A stretch of DNA of 64,000 nucleotides from CAVZMO01 sp963776195 (GTDB lineage Bacteria > Nitrospirota > Thermodesulfovibrionia > Thermodesulfovibrionales > SM23-35): contig CAVZMO010000017.1 of NCBI GenBank assembly GCA_963776195.1, positions 43,466 through 107,465 on the forward strand, in the 5' to 3' direction. A program made the position numbers and the translations under genes. Every line of letters starts with the position of its first letter. Position 1 is the stretch's first letter. The notes beneath the pieces are model-generated. The model did not search any database. It worked only from the letters and a program-made list of their open reading frames with translations, and had not been told where the DNA came from. Shown one piece after another: positions 1-8,672 of the stretch.

Positions 1-998
1 GGTGCTTCAGGCCCTGTCTTCTCTGTGACAGATTCAGATAGATACCCCGTTGACTCAGTCTTTTCCCCAGACATCCGGGACTGGGATGATTCGGCAAACT
101 CCTTTTCGGGCCTCTTCAAAGTTACCACTATAGAGTCGCCGATAGCGGTGACATCAAAATTCGTCTTCTCTTTCAGATCTATAACAAGTCTCACCTTGTC
201 ATCATGTTTCCCTGAACGTATTCCTTTTACGGGAGAAATCACTGAAGAGGGCATAGGCGCATCGAGAACGACATCGGCAATATCTATTACTATCCGGTTC
301 TCCAAAGGAAATACATTGGGCATCATGGAGCCGTTGCCTTTAATCAGGACCTTGACTGCGCCTGCAGACACGTCAAAGGATATATCGGATACTGCGGTAG
401 CCTTGGAAAGGGGTGCCCTGACAGGAGGGGCGGGATTTGGATTAGCCTCCCTGGGTGTCTCTTTTTCTTCCTTTAATAAATCCGCAACTTTTGTTCCCTT
501 TGGAGATTTTTGTTCCGCCAGATCTTCCTTTATCTTCATTTTCAGAACGTTGTTCTTATATTCCTGTTCAACCACCGATGGCGTCTGAAGAAGCATTTCG
601 AGTCTTGACAGGGGAAACGGCGACCCGACCTCTGAAGGGAGTATCTCGGCCACGCCGGCTTTCTGTGACACAATCTTTTTATTGAAGGCGCCGACCTTCA
701 CGTCGGGAAGATCAACGACTATTCTATAAGGGTCACCCGGTCTATAAATGGTATAGATAAACGGCTTGCTGACCGTTATCGTTACTGCATTGTCCTGAAT
801 GTCGATGCCGGTAATGGTTGCAGCTTCCTGAGGCTCTAGAGGTTCTTTGCTGATGGTCTTCGTGGTTGCACAACCGTATAAACCGGCGAGTAATAAACAA
901 AGGAGCAGTGAAAATATGCCCTGCACCTTCAAGTATTCCGATTTACTCAACCCTCTATTCTCTGGAATTCGATTTTTGACTTTTAATATATGACTCAT
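1..998 (-). CDS. pilQ: Type IV pilus secretin PilQ, N-terminal part (cut by window edge)
   Basis: This is the 5' part of the outer-membrane secretin through which type IV pili leave the cell. The frame is open from the ATG at 998 to the window edge (about 332 codons). The start overlaps the pilP stop (ATGA). The N-terminus has a hydrophobic segment (residues about 30-44) ending LAGLYGCATT, a plausible lipobox. Two AMIN-type beta domains follow, near residues 60-115 (DPYRIVVDLPDVKVG) and 190-260 (NRIVIDIADVVLDAP, KVRLVIDL); in PilQ these bind peptidoglycan. A Pro/Ala/Lys-rich linker lies between them. The secretin pore domain would lie outside the window. It is last of pilMNOPQ, which fixes the identity. 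Confidence 0.93.
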   Translation of the reverse strand, partial: MSHILKVKNRIPENRGLSKSEYLKVQGIFSLLLCLLLAGLYGCATTKTISKEPLEPQEAATITGIDIQDNAVTITVSKPFIYTIYRPGDPYRIVVDLPDVKVGAFNKKIVSQKAGVAEILPSEVGSPFPLSRLEMLLQTPSVVEQEYKNNVLKMKIKEDLAEQKSPKGTKVADLLKEEKETPREANPNPAPPVRAPLSKATAVSDISFDVSAGAVKVLIKGNGSMMPNVFPLENRIVIDIADVVLDAPMPSSVISPVKGIRSGKHDDKVRLVIDLKEKTNFDVTAIGDSIVVTLKRPEKEFAESSQSRMSGEKTESTGYLSESVTEKTGPEA

Positions 999-1516
999 TC
1001 TTCCTCCCCCTTATGGAGTTTCAATATTGAATCCCTCGGTTTAATCTCACCCCTGTAATCTTTAACAAGCTCTCTGATTACGACTGTGTCTTTTGTTATC
1101 TTTTCGACTTTTCCGCCCTGAAGTCCCAGGGGCATACCTACTGTAATCGTGTATGTTTTCTTGTCCGGCAGCATAACAAGGGCGTAATATTTATTATTAT
1201 TATTCCAGGCGATTGCCAATAACTTAATCTCCTCTATATCATAGCTTTCGAAAGGGCTCGCCCCTTTCTTCTTTAGGGGCTTCTTTTTTGTCATTTCAAG
1301 GAGAGACAGAAAGGGGTCCCTCCTTCCTTTTGCCTCGTATTTATACTCTTCCAGTTCAACCTGTTTGACCTCTCCGGCTTCCTTGTTCTCCTCTTTTATC
1401 CCGGCCGGTTTGACCTTTTCAGCCATCGGTTTTTTCGCAGGGGCCTGCTCTTTGCCGCAACTCGCGAAAGAAAATACCAGTAATATCATAAAGAGAAGGT
1501 ATAGTATTTTTTTCAT
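995..1516 (-). CDS. pilP: Type IV pilus inner-membrane lipoprotein PilP
   Basis: A 173-residue lipoprotein that links the PilN/PilO inner-membrane platform to the PilQ secretin. It has a signal peptide with lipobox FASC near residue 20, then a charged Lys/Glu/Ala linker, then a compact beta domain. The segment GRRDPFLSLLE followed by a short domain with KLLAIAWNNNNKYYALVMLP and GMPLGLQGGKVEKI is typical of PilP. The start overlaps the pilO stop by four bases and its stop overlaps the pilQ start, so it is translationally coupled on both sides. Confidence 0.93.
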   Translation of the reverse strand: MKKILYLLFMILLVFSFASCGKEQAPAKKPMAEKVKPAGIKEENKEAGEVKQVELEEYKYEAKGRRDPFLSLLEMTKKKPLKKKGASPFESYDIEEIKLLAIAWNNNNKYYALVMLPDKKTYTITVGMPLGLQGGKVEKITKDTVVIRELVKDYRGEIKPRDSILKLHKGEEE

Positions 1517-2133
1517 TTCCCTTTCCCTTTCTTCTCTTTTGCCTTCTCCTTACTTATCTCGTCTTCAGGGACTGCCGAAAACGTAGTAGCCGTAAAGGAA
1601 ATCTTGAGGATAGCATACCCTTTTTCAGGTCTGGGATCAGTTAGCTTTATATCGGAAACATTTACGACTCGATTGAGCTTTGTCAGGCTGCTGAAAAAAT
1701 AGCCAAGGCTATGGTAGTTGCCTTGAAGCTCAACCTTTACGGGTATCTCATAGACTATACCGCTTGGATGAAGTTTTCTCTGTTCCGGTTTCCAGAGCGC
1801 TATCTTTAATCCCGATTTAATGCATAGGTCTGAAACCTGCTTTAACAATGTGGAGACCTCTTTTTCTTCCGGCAATTGCTGTTTTAATTCATCCAGCCTT
1901 TTTCTGAGTCTTTCATTCTCCAATGTTAACTCTGATAATTTTTCAGCCTTCGCCTGATTTTTCGCTATCTCATTTTCCTGTGCCGATATTTTGGTTTCAA
2001 GGGCCTTTATCTCTTTATGCTTTGGCAGGATGAAAAGGAATATGAAGACAGCCGAGATAATCGCTGCAGGGAGAACAGCAAGAATTATCCTTGCGTATGA
2101 AGGTAACTCTTTGATGTTAATATTAATTTTCAT
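1513..2133 (-). CDS. pilO: Type IV pilus alignment subcomplex protein PilO
   Basis: A 206-residue bitopic inner-membrane protein that pairs with PilN. One transmembrane helix lies near residues 17-36 (IILAVLPAAIISAVFIFLF), followed by a coiled coil rich in Glu/Lys/Leu (about 40-95), then a ferredoxin-like periplasmic domain containing VKVELQGNYHSLGYFFSSL, a PilO signature. The lysine-rich C-terminus (KEKAKEKKGKGK) is ordinary for the family. It overlaps pilN upstream and pilP downstream by four bases each. Confidence 0.95.
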   Translation of the reverse strand: MKININIKELPSYARIILAVLPAAIISAVFIFLFILPKHKEIKALETKISAQENEIAKNQAKAEKLSELTLENERLRKRLDELKQQLPEEKEVSTLLKQVSDLCIKSGLKIALWKPEQRKLHPSGIVYEIPVKVELQGNYHSLGYFFSSLTKLNRVVNVSDIKLTDPRPEKGYAILKISFTATTFSAVPEDEISKEKAKEKKGKGK

Positions 2134-2669
2134 GCCTTTAGTTTAAATGTCAGTTTGAACGTATATAACGGTATTTTTTCGATTTCCGTACTTTTAGATT
2201 CCTGCAAATAAACCTCGGTGAACATCTTTGAAGTCTTTATGTTATCAACAAAGGAAACAATGTCCGTATTCGTAAAACCGGAGCCATCCATATTGATATT
2301 TTCCCCTGACACAGTCATTGCGTGGAGCCAAATGCCGGCAGGCAGAAGAGCGCTTATTTCATCCAGGATCTTAACCGGCACACTCTTGTTCTTGCTTAAT
2401 TGCTCAATTATTTCATTACGTTGCTTGAAAGTCTTGTTGCGTTGTTCAAAGTCCTCGACCGCCTTTATCTTTGCCTTCAGTTCTGCTATCTTCTGTTCAT
2501 TAGCTGCGAACTGGCCCTTTCTTGCAGACAATCGGGAATTAAAGAAAAAGGTAAGATAAGCCACTACGATGAGCGTACCAATAGTTACAAAAATCGTTGC
2601 AATCAAAAGAGCCGGCAGAGGCTTGGCCTTCTTTTTCTTTTTCCCGGGGAAAAGATTGACCTTAATCAT
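2130..2669 (-). CDS. pilN: Type IV pilus assembly protein PilN
   Basis: A 179-residue inner-membrane protein. The short cytoplasmic N-terminus MIKVNLFPGKKKKK contains the conserved INLLP-like motif that docks into PilM. A transmembrane helix follows (about 19-44), then a coiled coil and a periplasmic domain with LPAGIWLHAMTVSG, typical of fimbrial-assembly proteins. Four-base overlaps with pilM and pilO indicate coupled translation. Confidence 0.95.
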   Translation of the reverse strand: MIKVNLFPGKKKKKAKPLPALLIATIFVTIGTLIVVAYLTFFFNSRLSARKGQFAANEQKIAELKAKIKAVEDFEQRNKTFKQRNEIIEQLSKNKSVPVKILDEISALLPAGIWLHAMTVSGENINMDGSGFTNTDIVSFVDNIKTSKMFTEVYLQESKSTEIEKIPLYTFKLTFKLKA

Positions 2670-3703
2670 TTGTCACCCGGCCTCCTTAAAGCTAATCCCG
2701 CAGCAACGGCTGCTATAGGTGACATCTCTTCTATATAGGCCAAATCAAATTTTTTGGGTATTTTGATGTTCTTGAAGGGCTGCAGAATCTTCGTCTCGAC
2801 CCCGATCTTTTCCGCGAGGAGTTTCGGGAAGTCCTTGATCAGGGCACATCCGCCGCTTAAAACGATTTCATTAATTTCTTCGTGGAAATACTCCAGAGAG
2901 CGATTTACCTCCGCAATTATCTCTTCAGATGCCAATTCCATAACAGAAAAGGCGTCCTGCGGAGCTACGTTCTCGACAGGCTCACCCCGCTTGAGTCTTT
3001 CTGCCACTTCATAGGTCAGATTGAATTCCCTCTGAAGGACTTCTGTATGGAGATTACTGCCGACTGCACTGTCTCTCGTGAAAACAGAAATACCTCCTTT
3101 CAGGATATTCATATTTATAGTGCTTGTGCCGATATTCACGAGGGCAACGTTCTTGCCCGGTTCGATTTCATAGTTGATCTCGTAAGTATTTTCGAGTGCA
3201 AATGAATTGACATCGATGATCTGACAGTTGAATCCCGCTTCTTTGACCACCGCAAGATATTCATTAATGATGTCCTTCTTTACGGCGACAAGAATAACAT
3301 CCATCTGACCGGGCTCTTCTTTTGGCCCGAGAATCTGGAAATCAAGGTTTACATCCTCGATATCGAAGGGGATATACTGCTCAGCTTCAAACTTTATCGA
3401 TTCGGCAAGTTCATCCTCTGTCATATCAGGAAGAGATACCCTTTTAATGATCACCGAAGAATGACCTGCTATACTGATGACGACTTCCTTTGCCTTGATC
3501 TTTGCCTTTTTCGAAAGTTCCTTCAGGGATTCCACCAGACGGAGAGAATCAATTATCGAACCGTCAACAATGAGTTCCGGCGGAAGGGGCAACATATCAA
3601 ACAGCTCAAGTTCATAACCGTTTTTCGTCTCCCTAAGCTGGACAACCTTAAGGTAACCGGAACCGATATCTAATCCAACAGAACTCCCTCTACCCAAGAA
3701 CAT
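2666..3703 (-). CDS. pilM: Type IV pilus actin-like ATPase PilM
   Basis: A cytoplasmic actin-fold protein that binds the PilN tail. Motifs seen: GLDIGSGYLKVVQL (phosphate 1), NIGTSTINMNI (phosphate 2), EIVLSGGCALIKDF (adenosine pocket), and a C-terminal PIAAVAAGLALR. The frame can be extended to a TTG at 3739, but the ATG at 3703 (MFLGRGSSVGLDIG) matches the family start. The extension would also begin inside a -35-like TTGACA. I chose 3703, about 345 residues. It is the first gene of pilMNOPQ. Confidence 0.95.
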   Translation of the reverse strand: MFLGRGSSVGLDIGSGYLKVVQLRETKNGYELELFDMLPLPPELIVDGSIIDSLRLVESLKELSKKAKIKAKEVVISIAGHSSVIIKRVSLPDMTEDELAESIKFEAEQYIPFDIEDVNLDFQILGPKEEPGQMDVILVAVKKDIINEYLAVVKEAGFNCQIIDVNSFALENTYEINYEIEPGKNVALVNIGTSTINMNILKGGISVFTRDSAVGSNLHTEVLQREFNLTYEVAERLKRGEPVENVAPQDAFSVMELASEEIIAEVNRSLEYFHEEINEIVLSGGCALIKDFPKLLAEKIGVETKILQPFKNIKIPKKFDLAYIEEMSPIAAVAAGLALRRPGDK

Positions 3704-3710
3704 AGCAATA

Positions 3711-3739
3711 TGATTACCAGAAAAAAGGAGTCTTGTCAA
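3711..3739 (-). promoter_or_regulatory. Candidate sigma-70 promoter for pilMNOPQ (leaderless geometry)
   Basis: On the minus strand TTGACA (3739-3734), a 17-base spacer and TAATCA (3716-3711) with an extended-type TG upstream form a good match to a housekeeping promoter. Transcription would start about seven bases downstream, essentially on the pilM ATG at 3703. No Shine-Dalgarno sequence lies in front of that ATG, so the message would be leaderless. Confidence 0.5.
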
Positions 3740-3860
3740 GTGTTTTTTTATCTAAAATAATGAGATTGGGGCAAATCCTAAGAATTTGGTTTAAGTTTGT
3801 GATTCAGGTCACAAAATATGGAAGATGGATTCCGGAGCCGTTTGCAAAATTCCTAATTTA

Positions 3861-4796
3861 TCACCCTGAGCTTGTCGAAGGGCGCTCTAACGCTGTGTTC
3901 AGTAGTCTCTCTATTTTTATCTCGTCACCTTCAAACCTGCCGATCCCGAACAGCACATTATCAGGAGTTTTAAGCCTAACATACCGATTTTGATATAAAT
4001 TTCCTGAATATTCTTTATTATCTTTCGAGCAATGGGGGAGGGTTTTGCTATATGTCCTGATCGGCATACCATTTTTCGCCTTCCGGTAGGAATCCCCGTC
4101 AAGAATTATCTCACTAAGCTCGGAAAGTACAAAGTCTATCGAATAGTAAGGATTGCTTCTGTTTCCGAGATCTTCAAGGGATACGGAATTCTCGATCCTG
4201 AAGTCACCGACTCTTGTCCGCTGCAAGGATACCATATGGCCGCCTATGCCGAGTTCCTTGCCGATATCATCACAGAGGGTTCTGATATAAGTTCCTTTCG
4301 AACAATTTACTCTAAGGTCAAGGTACGGCAGATGAACGGATATAAGATCTATCCTGGAGATCTGCACCGTCCGCTCCGGCCTTTCTATATCAAGCCCTTT
4401 CCGCGCAAGTTTGTACAGCCGCGTACCCCCGATCTTCACTGCGGAGTACATCGGAGGCTTCTGTTTAACGGTGCCCGTTAACTTTTCCAGAGTCCTGGAT
4501 ATATCAGCTGCTTTTACCGGACAGAACTCTTTCTCCTCGACTATCCTGCCCGTTAAATCATACGTATCCGTTCTTTCACCGAGCTTTAAGCGAACAACGT
4601 ATTCCTTATCAAGGTCCGATAAGAACCTCGCTATCTTCGTCGCCTCGTTCAGACAAACTATCAGTATGCCGGTTGCAATAGGGTCAAGTGTTCCCGTATG
4701 CCCTGCCTTTTTTGCGGCAAAGAACCGTTTTACCTTTGTTACTGCCTGGTGAGACGATATATTTTCGGGTTTATTGAAATTTATAACAACATTCAT
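3861..4796 (-). CDS. truB: tRNA pseudouridine(55) synthase TruB
   Basis: This enzyme makes the pseudouridine at position 55 in the T loop of tRNAs. The catalytic motif GHTGTLDPIATGIL carries Asp38. Further family motifs are KQKPPMYSAVKIGG and CSKGTYIRTLCDDIG (the RTL motif with Tyr/Arg). A PUA-like C-terminal region follows (SYRKAKNGMPIR). The length is 311 residues. The last residues, RPSTSSG, are encoded by a dispersed-type repeat that also supplies the stop codon, so the natural C-terminus has been replaced or extended. A tRNA gene lies directly upstream. Confidence 0.96.
   Translation of the reverse strand: MNVVINFNKPENISSHQAVTKVKRFFAAKKAGHTGTLDPIATGILIVCLNEATKIARFLSDLDKEYVVRLKLGERTDTYDLTGRIVEEKEFCPVKAADISRTLEKLTGTVKQKPPMYSAVKIGGTRLYKLARKGLDIERPERTVQISRIDLISVHLPYLDLRVNCSKGTYIRTLCDDIGKELGIGGHMVSLQRTRVGDFRIENSVSLEDLGNRSNPYYSIDFVLSELSEIILDGDSYRKAKNGMPIRTYSKTLPHCSKDNKEYSGNLYQNRYVRLKTPDNVLFGIGRFEGDEIKIERLLNTALERPSTSSG
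3862..3884. repeat. Short dispersed-type repeat at the 3' end of truB
   Basis: A 23-base element starting CACCCTGAGCTTGTC and ending GAAGGGCG, able to form a small CCC/GGG hairpin. I recognise it as a sequence dispersed in many bacterial genomes, often giving STSSG or HPELVEGR peptides when it falls in genes. Here it encodes the last residues of TruB and touches its stop codon. Confidence 0.6.
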
Positions 4797-4798
4797 AG

Positions 4799-4875
4799 TG
4801 GCGCGCCCAGAGGGATTCGAACCCCCGACCTGCGGATTCGTAGTCCGACGCTCTATCCAGCTGAGCTATGGGCGC
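4799..4875 (-). tRNA. tRNA-Arg(ACG)
   Basis: A complete cloverleaf on the minus strand, 77 bases including the encoded CCA. The acceptor stem GCGCCCA pairs with TGGGCGC. The anticodon loop GACTACGAATC contains ACG. The T arm has GGTTCGAATCC. The position-34 A would normally be edited to inosine by TadA. Confidence 0.97.
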
Positions 4876-4924
4876 ATCGAGGAATTTGTTTATTATCATC
4901 CCTCAAGCACAATCCAACCGCGCA

Positions 4925-5556
4925 TTACCCTTTCTTGATCCCTTCTTTGAGGGTAATGCTGTATTTTGGATGCTCAAAGGGATGAATTGAAGGTACTTTT
5001 GCGAACAACCAGCCCCATTGTTTTCCGGGAGCAGGAAATATCTGCTTGTTGTTGTCAAAAACCCTGATACCAAGAGCGGGGTTTTTGGGTTCGTTTGACC
5101 CAGAGGTCAAATTGAGCCCTTCCATTTTAAATTCAGGGAGAAACTCTCCGACATGGATCTTAAGATTAGAATTCGGGATCTTAAAATCGCTGTTAAGTTT
5201 CACCGTGTACTCCTGTTTGGTCTTTGTGACCTTATCTTCAAGAATTATCTTTGCCGCGCTCCACTTTCCCTTTACGGATTCGGGCACCTGTACCTGTGTT
5301 TTACCCATCGTCATACCGGGTCGCACACCTTGTTGTTGCCCCATCGGTGGCATTTGCGTTGGTGGCATTTGTCGCTTGGTGGCATTTGGTCGGCATTTGG
5401 CGGCATTTGTGTTGGCGGCATTTGTGTCGGTGGCATTTGACCCGGCATCATTGGTCCGGATGTCTTCGGCACCGGCTGAGTCTCCTTCTTTTTGCACGCA
5501 CCCACTGAAAATAGAAATAAAAGAGATATCGTGATAACCAGGATCTGCTTTTTCAT
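4925..5556 (-). CDS. DUF2155-like lipoprotein with MPPTQ repeats (frame broken once)
   Basis: Two overlapping frames make one protein. The first (5556 to about 5385) gives a lipoprotein signal peptide with lipobox SVGAC, then a low-complexity tract of MPPTQ-type pentapeptides. The second frame (to 4925) continues with KRQMPPTQMPPMGQQQG and a C-terminal domain. That domain contains VKGKWSAAKIILEDK, LGIRVFDNNKQIFPAPGKQ and GWLFAKVPSIHPFEHPKY, which resembles DUF2155. The break falls in a 17-base unit where the array otherwise uses 15-base units. It is either an indel error in the repeat or genuine slippage. The function of DUF2155 lipoproteins is not known to me; an envelope location is inferred from the lipobox. 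It lies between two tRNA genes. Confidence 0.7.
5345..5450. repeat. Degenerate tandem repeat, GGTGGCATTTG core
   Basis: About seven copies of a GGCATTTG-containing unit, mostly 15 bases, lie inside the lipoprotein gene; on the minus strand they encode MPPTQ. Unit lengths vary (15, 17, 14, 10, 12, 15) and the non-multiple-of-three units disturb the frame. The array is slippage-prone by design, whatever the cause of the present frame break. Confidence 0.8.
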
Positions 5557-5632
5557 TTAGTCCTCCTCAGTCAATTTTGAATCCTTCTTTGTACCCTTCA
5601 CTACCAACTCTTAACTTGTCACTGCATCTCAA

Positions 5633-5725
5633 TGGCGGAGAGGCAGGGATTCGAACCCTGGGTGAGGTTTTATCCCCACAACCGCTTAGCAGGCGGCTGC
5701 CTTCGACCGGCTCGGCCACCTCTCC
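5633..5725 (-). tRNA. tRNA-Ser(GCT)
   Basis: A 93-base class II tRNA with a long variable arm and encoded CCA on the minus strand. The acceptor stem GGAGAGG pairs with CCTCTCC. The anticodon region CCTGCTAAGC contains GCT, reading AGC/AGU serine codons. The T arm is GGGTTCGAATCC. Confidence 0.97.
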
Positions 5726-5786
5726 TTCGAAGTAATATACTAACAACTTAAATTGAACTTTGTAAAGAAATGTGCCGGTTAACAGA

Positions 5787-6632
5787 TTATCCGATATCCC
5801 GATGGACAACACTCAGGTCTATCGGATACTTTTTGAGATAGCCTCGCAGTTTTTCCACAATTGCAGGTGAGCGGTGATTCCCACCGGTACAACCGATACC
5901 AATCGTCAGATAAGGCCTGCCCTCCTTAATGTATTGCGGTATAAGAAAGTCTATTAGTTCTTTTATCTTGCTCACATATGTCTTTGCCGTTGCACCTTTA
6001 AAAACGTAATCAGAAACTCTCTTGTTGATTCCCCTCAACGGTTTTAATTCAGGGACAAAATTCGGGTTGGGAAGAAATCTTGCATCAAAGAGAAGATCAA
6101 CATTCTGGGGTGCACCGAATTTGAACCCAAACGAAATAAGAACTACCGTCATCGCATTTTTATCCATTTTCATCTTGTAGAAGGAGACAATAAGCAGCCG
6201 CAACTGGTGCGGCGTCAGTGGAGATGTATCGATGATCCGGTCAGCGGCGTCTCTCAAAGGAGAAAGCCTCTCCTTTTCGACCTGTATTGCTTCTTCGATA
6301 CTCCCACCGAGCGGGTGAGGTCTGCGGGTTTCTTTGAATCTTCTCACAAGGACATCCTTTTCGGCCTCAAGAAAAAGAATCTCTGTATGATATTTGCTCC
6401 TAAGGGTTTTCAGAACATCTATAATTGCGGATAGAAATCCTTTTTCCCTGATATCGATACCGATACCTATCTTTTTTATGTCTCTGTTTTGAGCAACGAT
6501 TGAGGTAAATGAATCGATGAGTACCACAGGAAGGTTATCTACACAAAAAAAATCGGAATCTTCAAGTGCCCTCAAAGCAACCGTCTTGCCGGAACCGGAA
6601 AGACCGGTAATTATGACGATAATAGGCTTCAT
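5787..6632 (-). CDS. rapZ: RNase adapter / nucleotide-binding protein RapZ (YvcJ)
   Basis: A 281-residue P-loop protein. Walker A is GLSGSGKT at residues 10-17. The family-specific C-terminal motifs TIGIGCTGGNHRSPAIVEKL and HRDIG are present, as is FGFKFGAPQNVDLLFDARFLPNP. In Enterobacteria RapZ steers RNase E to the GlmZ small RNA and so controls glucosamine-6-phosphate synthesis; elsewhere it is a nucleotide- and metabolite-binding regulator. Its position next to hpf and rpoN is the classical rpoN-hpf-rapZ arrangement. Confidence 0.95.
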   Translation of the reverse strand: MKPIIVIITGLSGSGKTVALRALEDSDFFCVDNLPVVLIDSFTSIVAQNRDIKKIGIGIDIREKGFLSAIIDVLKTLRSKYHTEILFLEAEKDVLVRRFKETRRPHPLGGSIEEAIQVEKERLSPLRDAADRIIDTSPLTPHQLRLLIVSFYKMKMDKNAMTVVLISFGFKFGAPQNVDLLFDARFLPNPNFVPELKPLRGINKRVSDYVFKGATAKTYVSKIKELIDFLIPQYIKEGRPYLTIGIGCTGGNHRSPAIVEKLRGYLKKYPIDLSVVHRDIG

Positions 6633-6669
6633 CTAAAGATCCCGCCGCTTCTCTCCCCGGCAGGATACT

Positions 6670-7194
6670 TCATTTCACCGGTTCTATAAGACCGAAATTG
6701 CCGTCTCTCCTGCGGTATATCACATTGATATCTCCACTGTTATCGTTGGTAAAAACAAAGAAATCCTTATCGAGAAGTTCCATCTGCATTGCTGCTTCAT
6801 CCGGACTCATCGGCTTCAGCTCAAACCTTTTATTTTTAATAATCCGGCCGACATCCGCCGGAATTGTTTCTTCCGCCTCTTCAATGCCGGCCTTCCCTTC
6901 GGATTTCCTGTGAGAAACGAGTTTTTCTTTATACTTCTTTATCTGCCGCTCCAGTTTCTCTGCTACCTCGTCGATCGAAGAATATACATCACCCGTTATC
7001 CCCTCGGCCTGTATAAGAACCCCGTTCACTTTAAGCAGGACCTCCACTTTATGCCTGTATTTTTCCACACTGAGAGTGACAACAGCTTCGGCTATATTCG
7101 ATAAGTAGCGGTCAAATCTTTTAATCTTTTTTTCTGAATAGTCCTTTAGAGCGGGTGTGACTTCAAGATGTCTTCCTGTCACAATAATATTCAT
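6670..7194 (-). CDS. hpf: Ribosome hibernation promoting factor, long form
   Basis: A 174-residue protein that dimerises and silences ribosomes in stationary phase. The N-terminal S30AE domain (about 1-100; MNIIVTGRHLEVTPALKDY) is joined through a charged linker to the C-terminal dimerisation domain (RFELKPMSPDEAAMQMELL, FFVFTNDNSGDINVIYRRRDG). The length marks it as the long form. A clear ribosome site, AAGGAGGACAC, precedes the ATG. It lies 11 bases after rpoN. Confidence 0.96.
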   Translation of the reverse strand: MNIIVTGRHLEVTPALKDYSEKKIKRFDRYLSNIAEAVVTLSVEKYRHKVEVLLKVNGVLIQAEGITGDVYSSIDEVAEKLERQIKKYKEKLVSHRKSEGKAGIEEAEETIPADVGRIIKNKRFELKPMSPDEAAMQMELLDKDFFVFTNDNSGDINVIYRRRDGNFGLIEPVK

Positions 7195-7205
7195 GTGTCC
7201 TCCTT

Positions 7206-8672
7206 TTAGTTGATCGGTTTTCTTCGCTGTATCTGTGATGGGATCCTCAGTTCTTCCCTGTATTTCGCCACGGTCCTCCTGGCAATCGTGATGCCGCTCC
7301 TCTTTAACATATCAGCTATATATTGATCACTCAGCGGTTTTTGGGAATCCTCTTCCGATACGATGTTTCTGATCGTATTTTTTACGGATGTTGATGAAAT
7401 GCTTCCCGTTCCGCTGCTCAGTGCGCTGCTGAAAAGGTACCTGAAACAGAAGGTGCCGTGCTCGCAAGCCAGATATTTGTTTGATGTAACCCTGCTTACC
7501 GTGCTTTCATGCAGGTTCAGCGTTGAAGCAACGTCCTTAAGGGTCAAAGGTTTGAGATACTCGACACCTTTATGGAAAAAGTCCCTCTGCAGATCCAGGA
7601 GTGTCTCCGTTACCCGGTATATGGTTCTGTTTCTCTGGTCAAGACTTTTGAGAAGCCCGACAGCTGCACGCATCTTCTCGACAAGAAATTGCTTATCCTC
7701 TTTTGCATATGCGTTGTTCTGCTGGATAAGTTTTTTATAAAAAGTGCTGACCCTCAGTCTCGGCAGTCCTTCATCGTTCAGGATAATCTGATACCCCTCT
7801 GCCGTCTTGATCAGGTAAACATCCGGGACGATATAGTTGGTGCTGTCACCCGAAAAATTTCTACCAGGTTTGGGTTCGAGTCCTTCGATAACCTTTACCG
7901 CAGCCATGACATCCTGCAGGGGGAGATTGTACTGCTGTGCCAATGAGGCATATTTTTTCTTTTCGAGTTCATCCATATTGTTCATGACGATCTTCTCTAC
8001 GATGGTGCCCTGCAGTTTTATCGCCTTAAGCTGTAAGAGCAGACACTCTGCTATCGTTCTTGCGCCCACCCCTGACGGGTCGAAACTCTGTATCAAGCTA
8101 AGTGCTATCTCGGTTGTCTCAATACGCGTCTCTGCAGTTTTTGTTATTTCATCGAGAGAAGCTATCAGGTATCCGTTTTCATCGATATTTCCTATGATCA
8201 TCTCTCCGACCTTCTTTATATCTTCCGGGGTGTGCGAGAGTCTCAACTGCCATAAGAGATGATCATAAAGATCCGGCTTTTTGGAGAGAAACTGATCGAA
8301 CGAGGGAGGCGTAATCGTCCCAGGATTGAAATATCCCATGTCTCTCCCGTCAGAGCTTCTTTCTTCAAAATATTCATCGACGGAAAAGCTCATGAGCTTT
8401 TCAAGGGGGGCTCCTGTGTCCTCAAAGGTATCTTCGCTTTCTGCAGAGGCCTTTTCTTCCCTTTCTATAGAGTCTTTTTCCTCCGGTGTAAGTTCATCTG
8501 CGGGTATTTCATCAACTGATTCTTCCAGAAAGGGATTCTCCACGAGTTCCTGATTCAGAAACTCGGTAAGTTCGAGATGAGGCAGTTGGAGCATTTTGAT
8601 TGCCTGCTGAAGCTGCGGAGTAAGAACCAGTTTCTGAGACAATCTGAGTTCAAGTCTGTTTTCAAGAGCCAT
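7206..8672 (-). CDS. rpoN: RNA polymerase sigma-54 factor RpoN
   Basis: A 488-residue alternative sigma factor that needs AAA+ activators and reads -24/-12 promoters. Region I at the N-terminus is glutamine- and leucine-rich (LRLSQKLVLTPQLQQAIKML). An acidic linker (about 60-90) and the core-binding region follow. The DNA-binding HTH contains LHESTVSRVTSNKYL, and the RpoN box ARRTVAKYRE lies near residues 464-473. The start overlaps the lptB stop (TAATG). It sits in the common lptC-lptA-lptB-rpoN-hpf order. Confidence 0.97.
   Translation of the reverse strand: MALENRLELRLSQKLVLTPQLQQAIKMLQLPHLELTEFLNQELVENPFLEESVDEIPADELTPEEKDSIEREEKASAESEDTFEDTGAPLEKLMSFSVDEYFEERSSDGRDMGYFNPGTITPPSFDQFLSKKPDLYDHLLWQLRLSHTPEDIKKVGEMIIGNIDENGYLIASLDEITKTAETRIETTEIALSLIQSFDPSGVGARTIAECLLLQLKAIKLQGTIVEKIVMNNMDELEKKKYASLAQQYNLPLQDVMAAVKVIEGLEPKPGRNFSGDSTNYIVPDVYLIKTAEGYQIILNDEGLPRLRVSTFYKKLIQQNNAYAKEDKQFLVEKMRAAVGLLKSLDQRNRTIYRVTETLLDLQRDFFHKGVEYLKPLTLKDVASTLNLHESTVSRVTSNKYLACEHGTFCFRYLFSSALSSGTGSISSTSVKNTIRNIVSEEDSQKPLSDQYIADMLKRSGITIARRTVAKYREELRIPSQIQRRKPIN

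Noticed and set aside
25..588. 187-codon plus-strand frame at the window start
   Set aside because: It is antisense to the AMIN-domain part of pilQ, which has family motifs and a coupled start.
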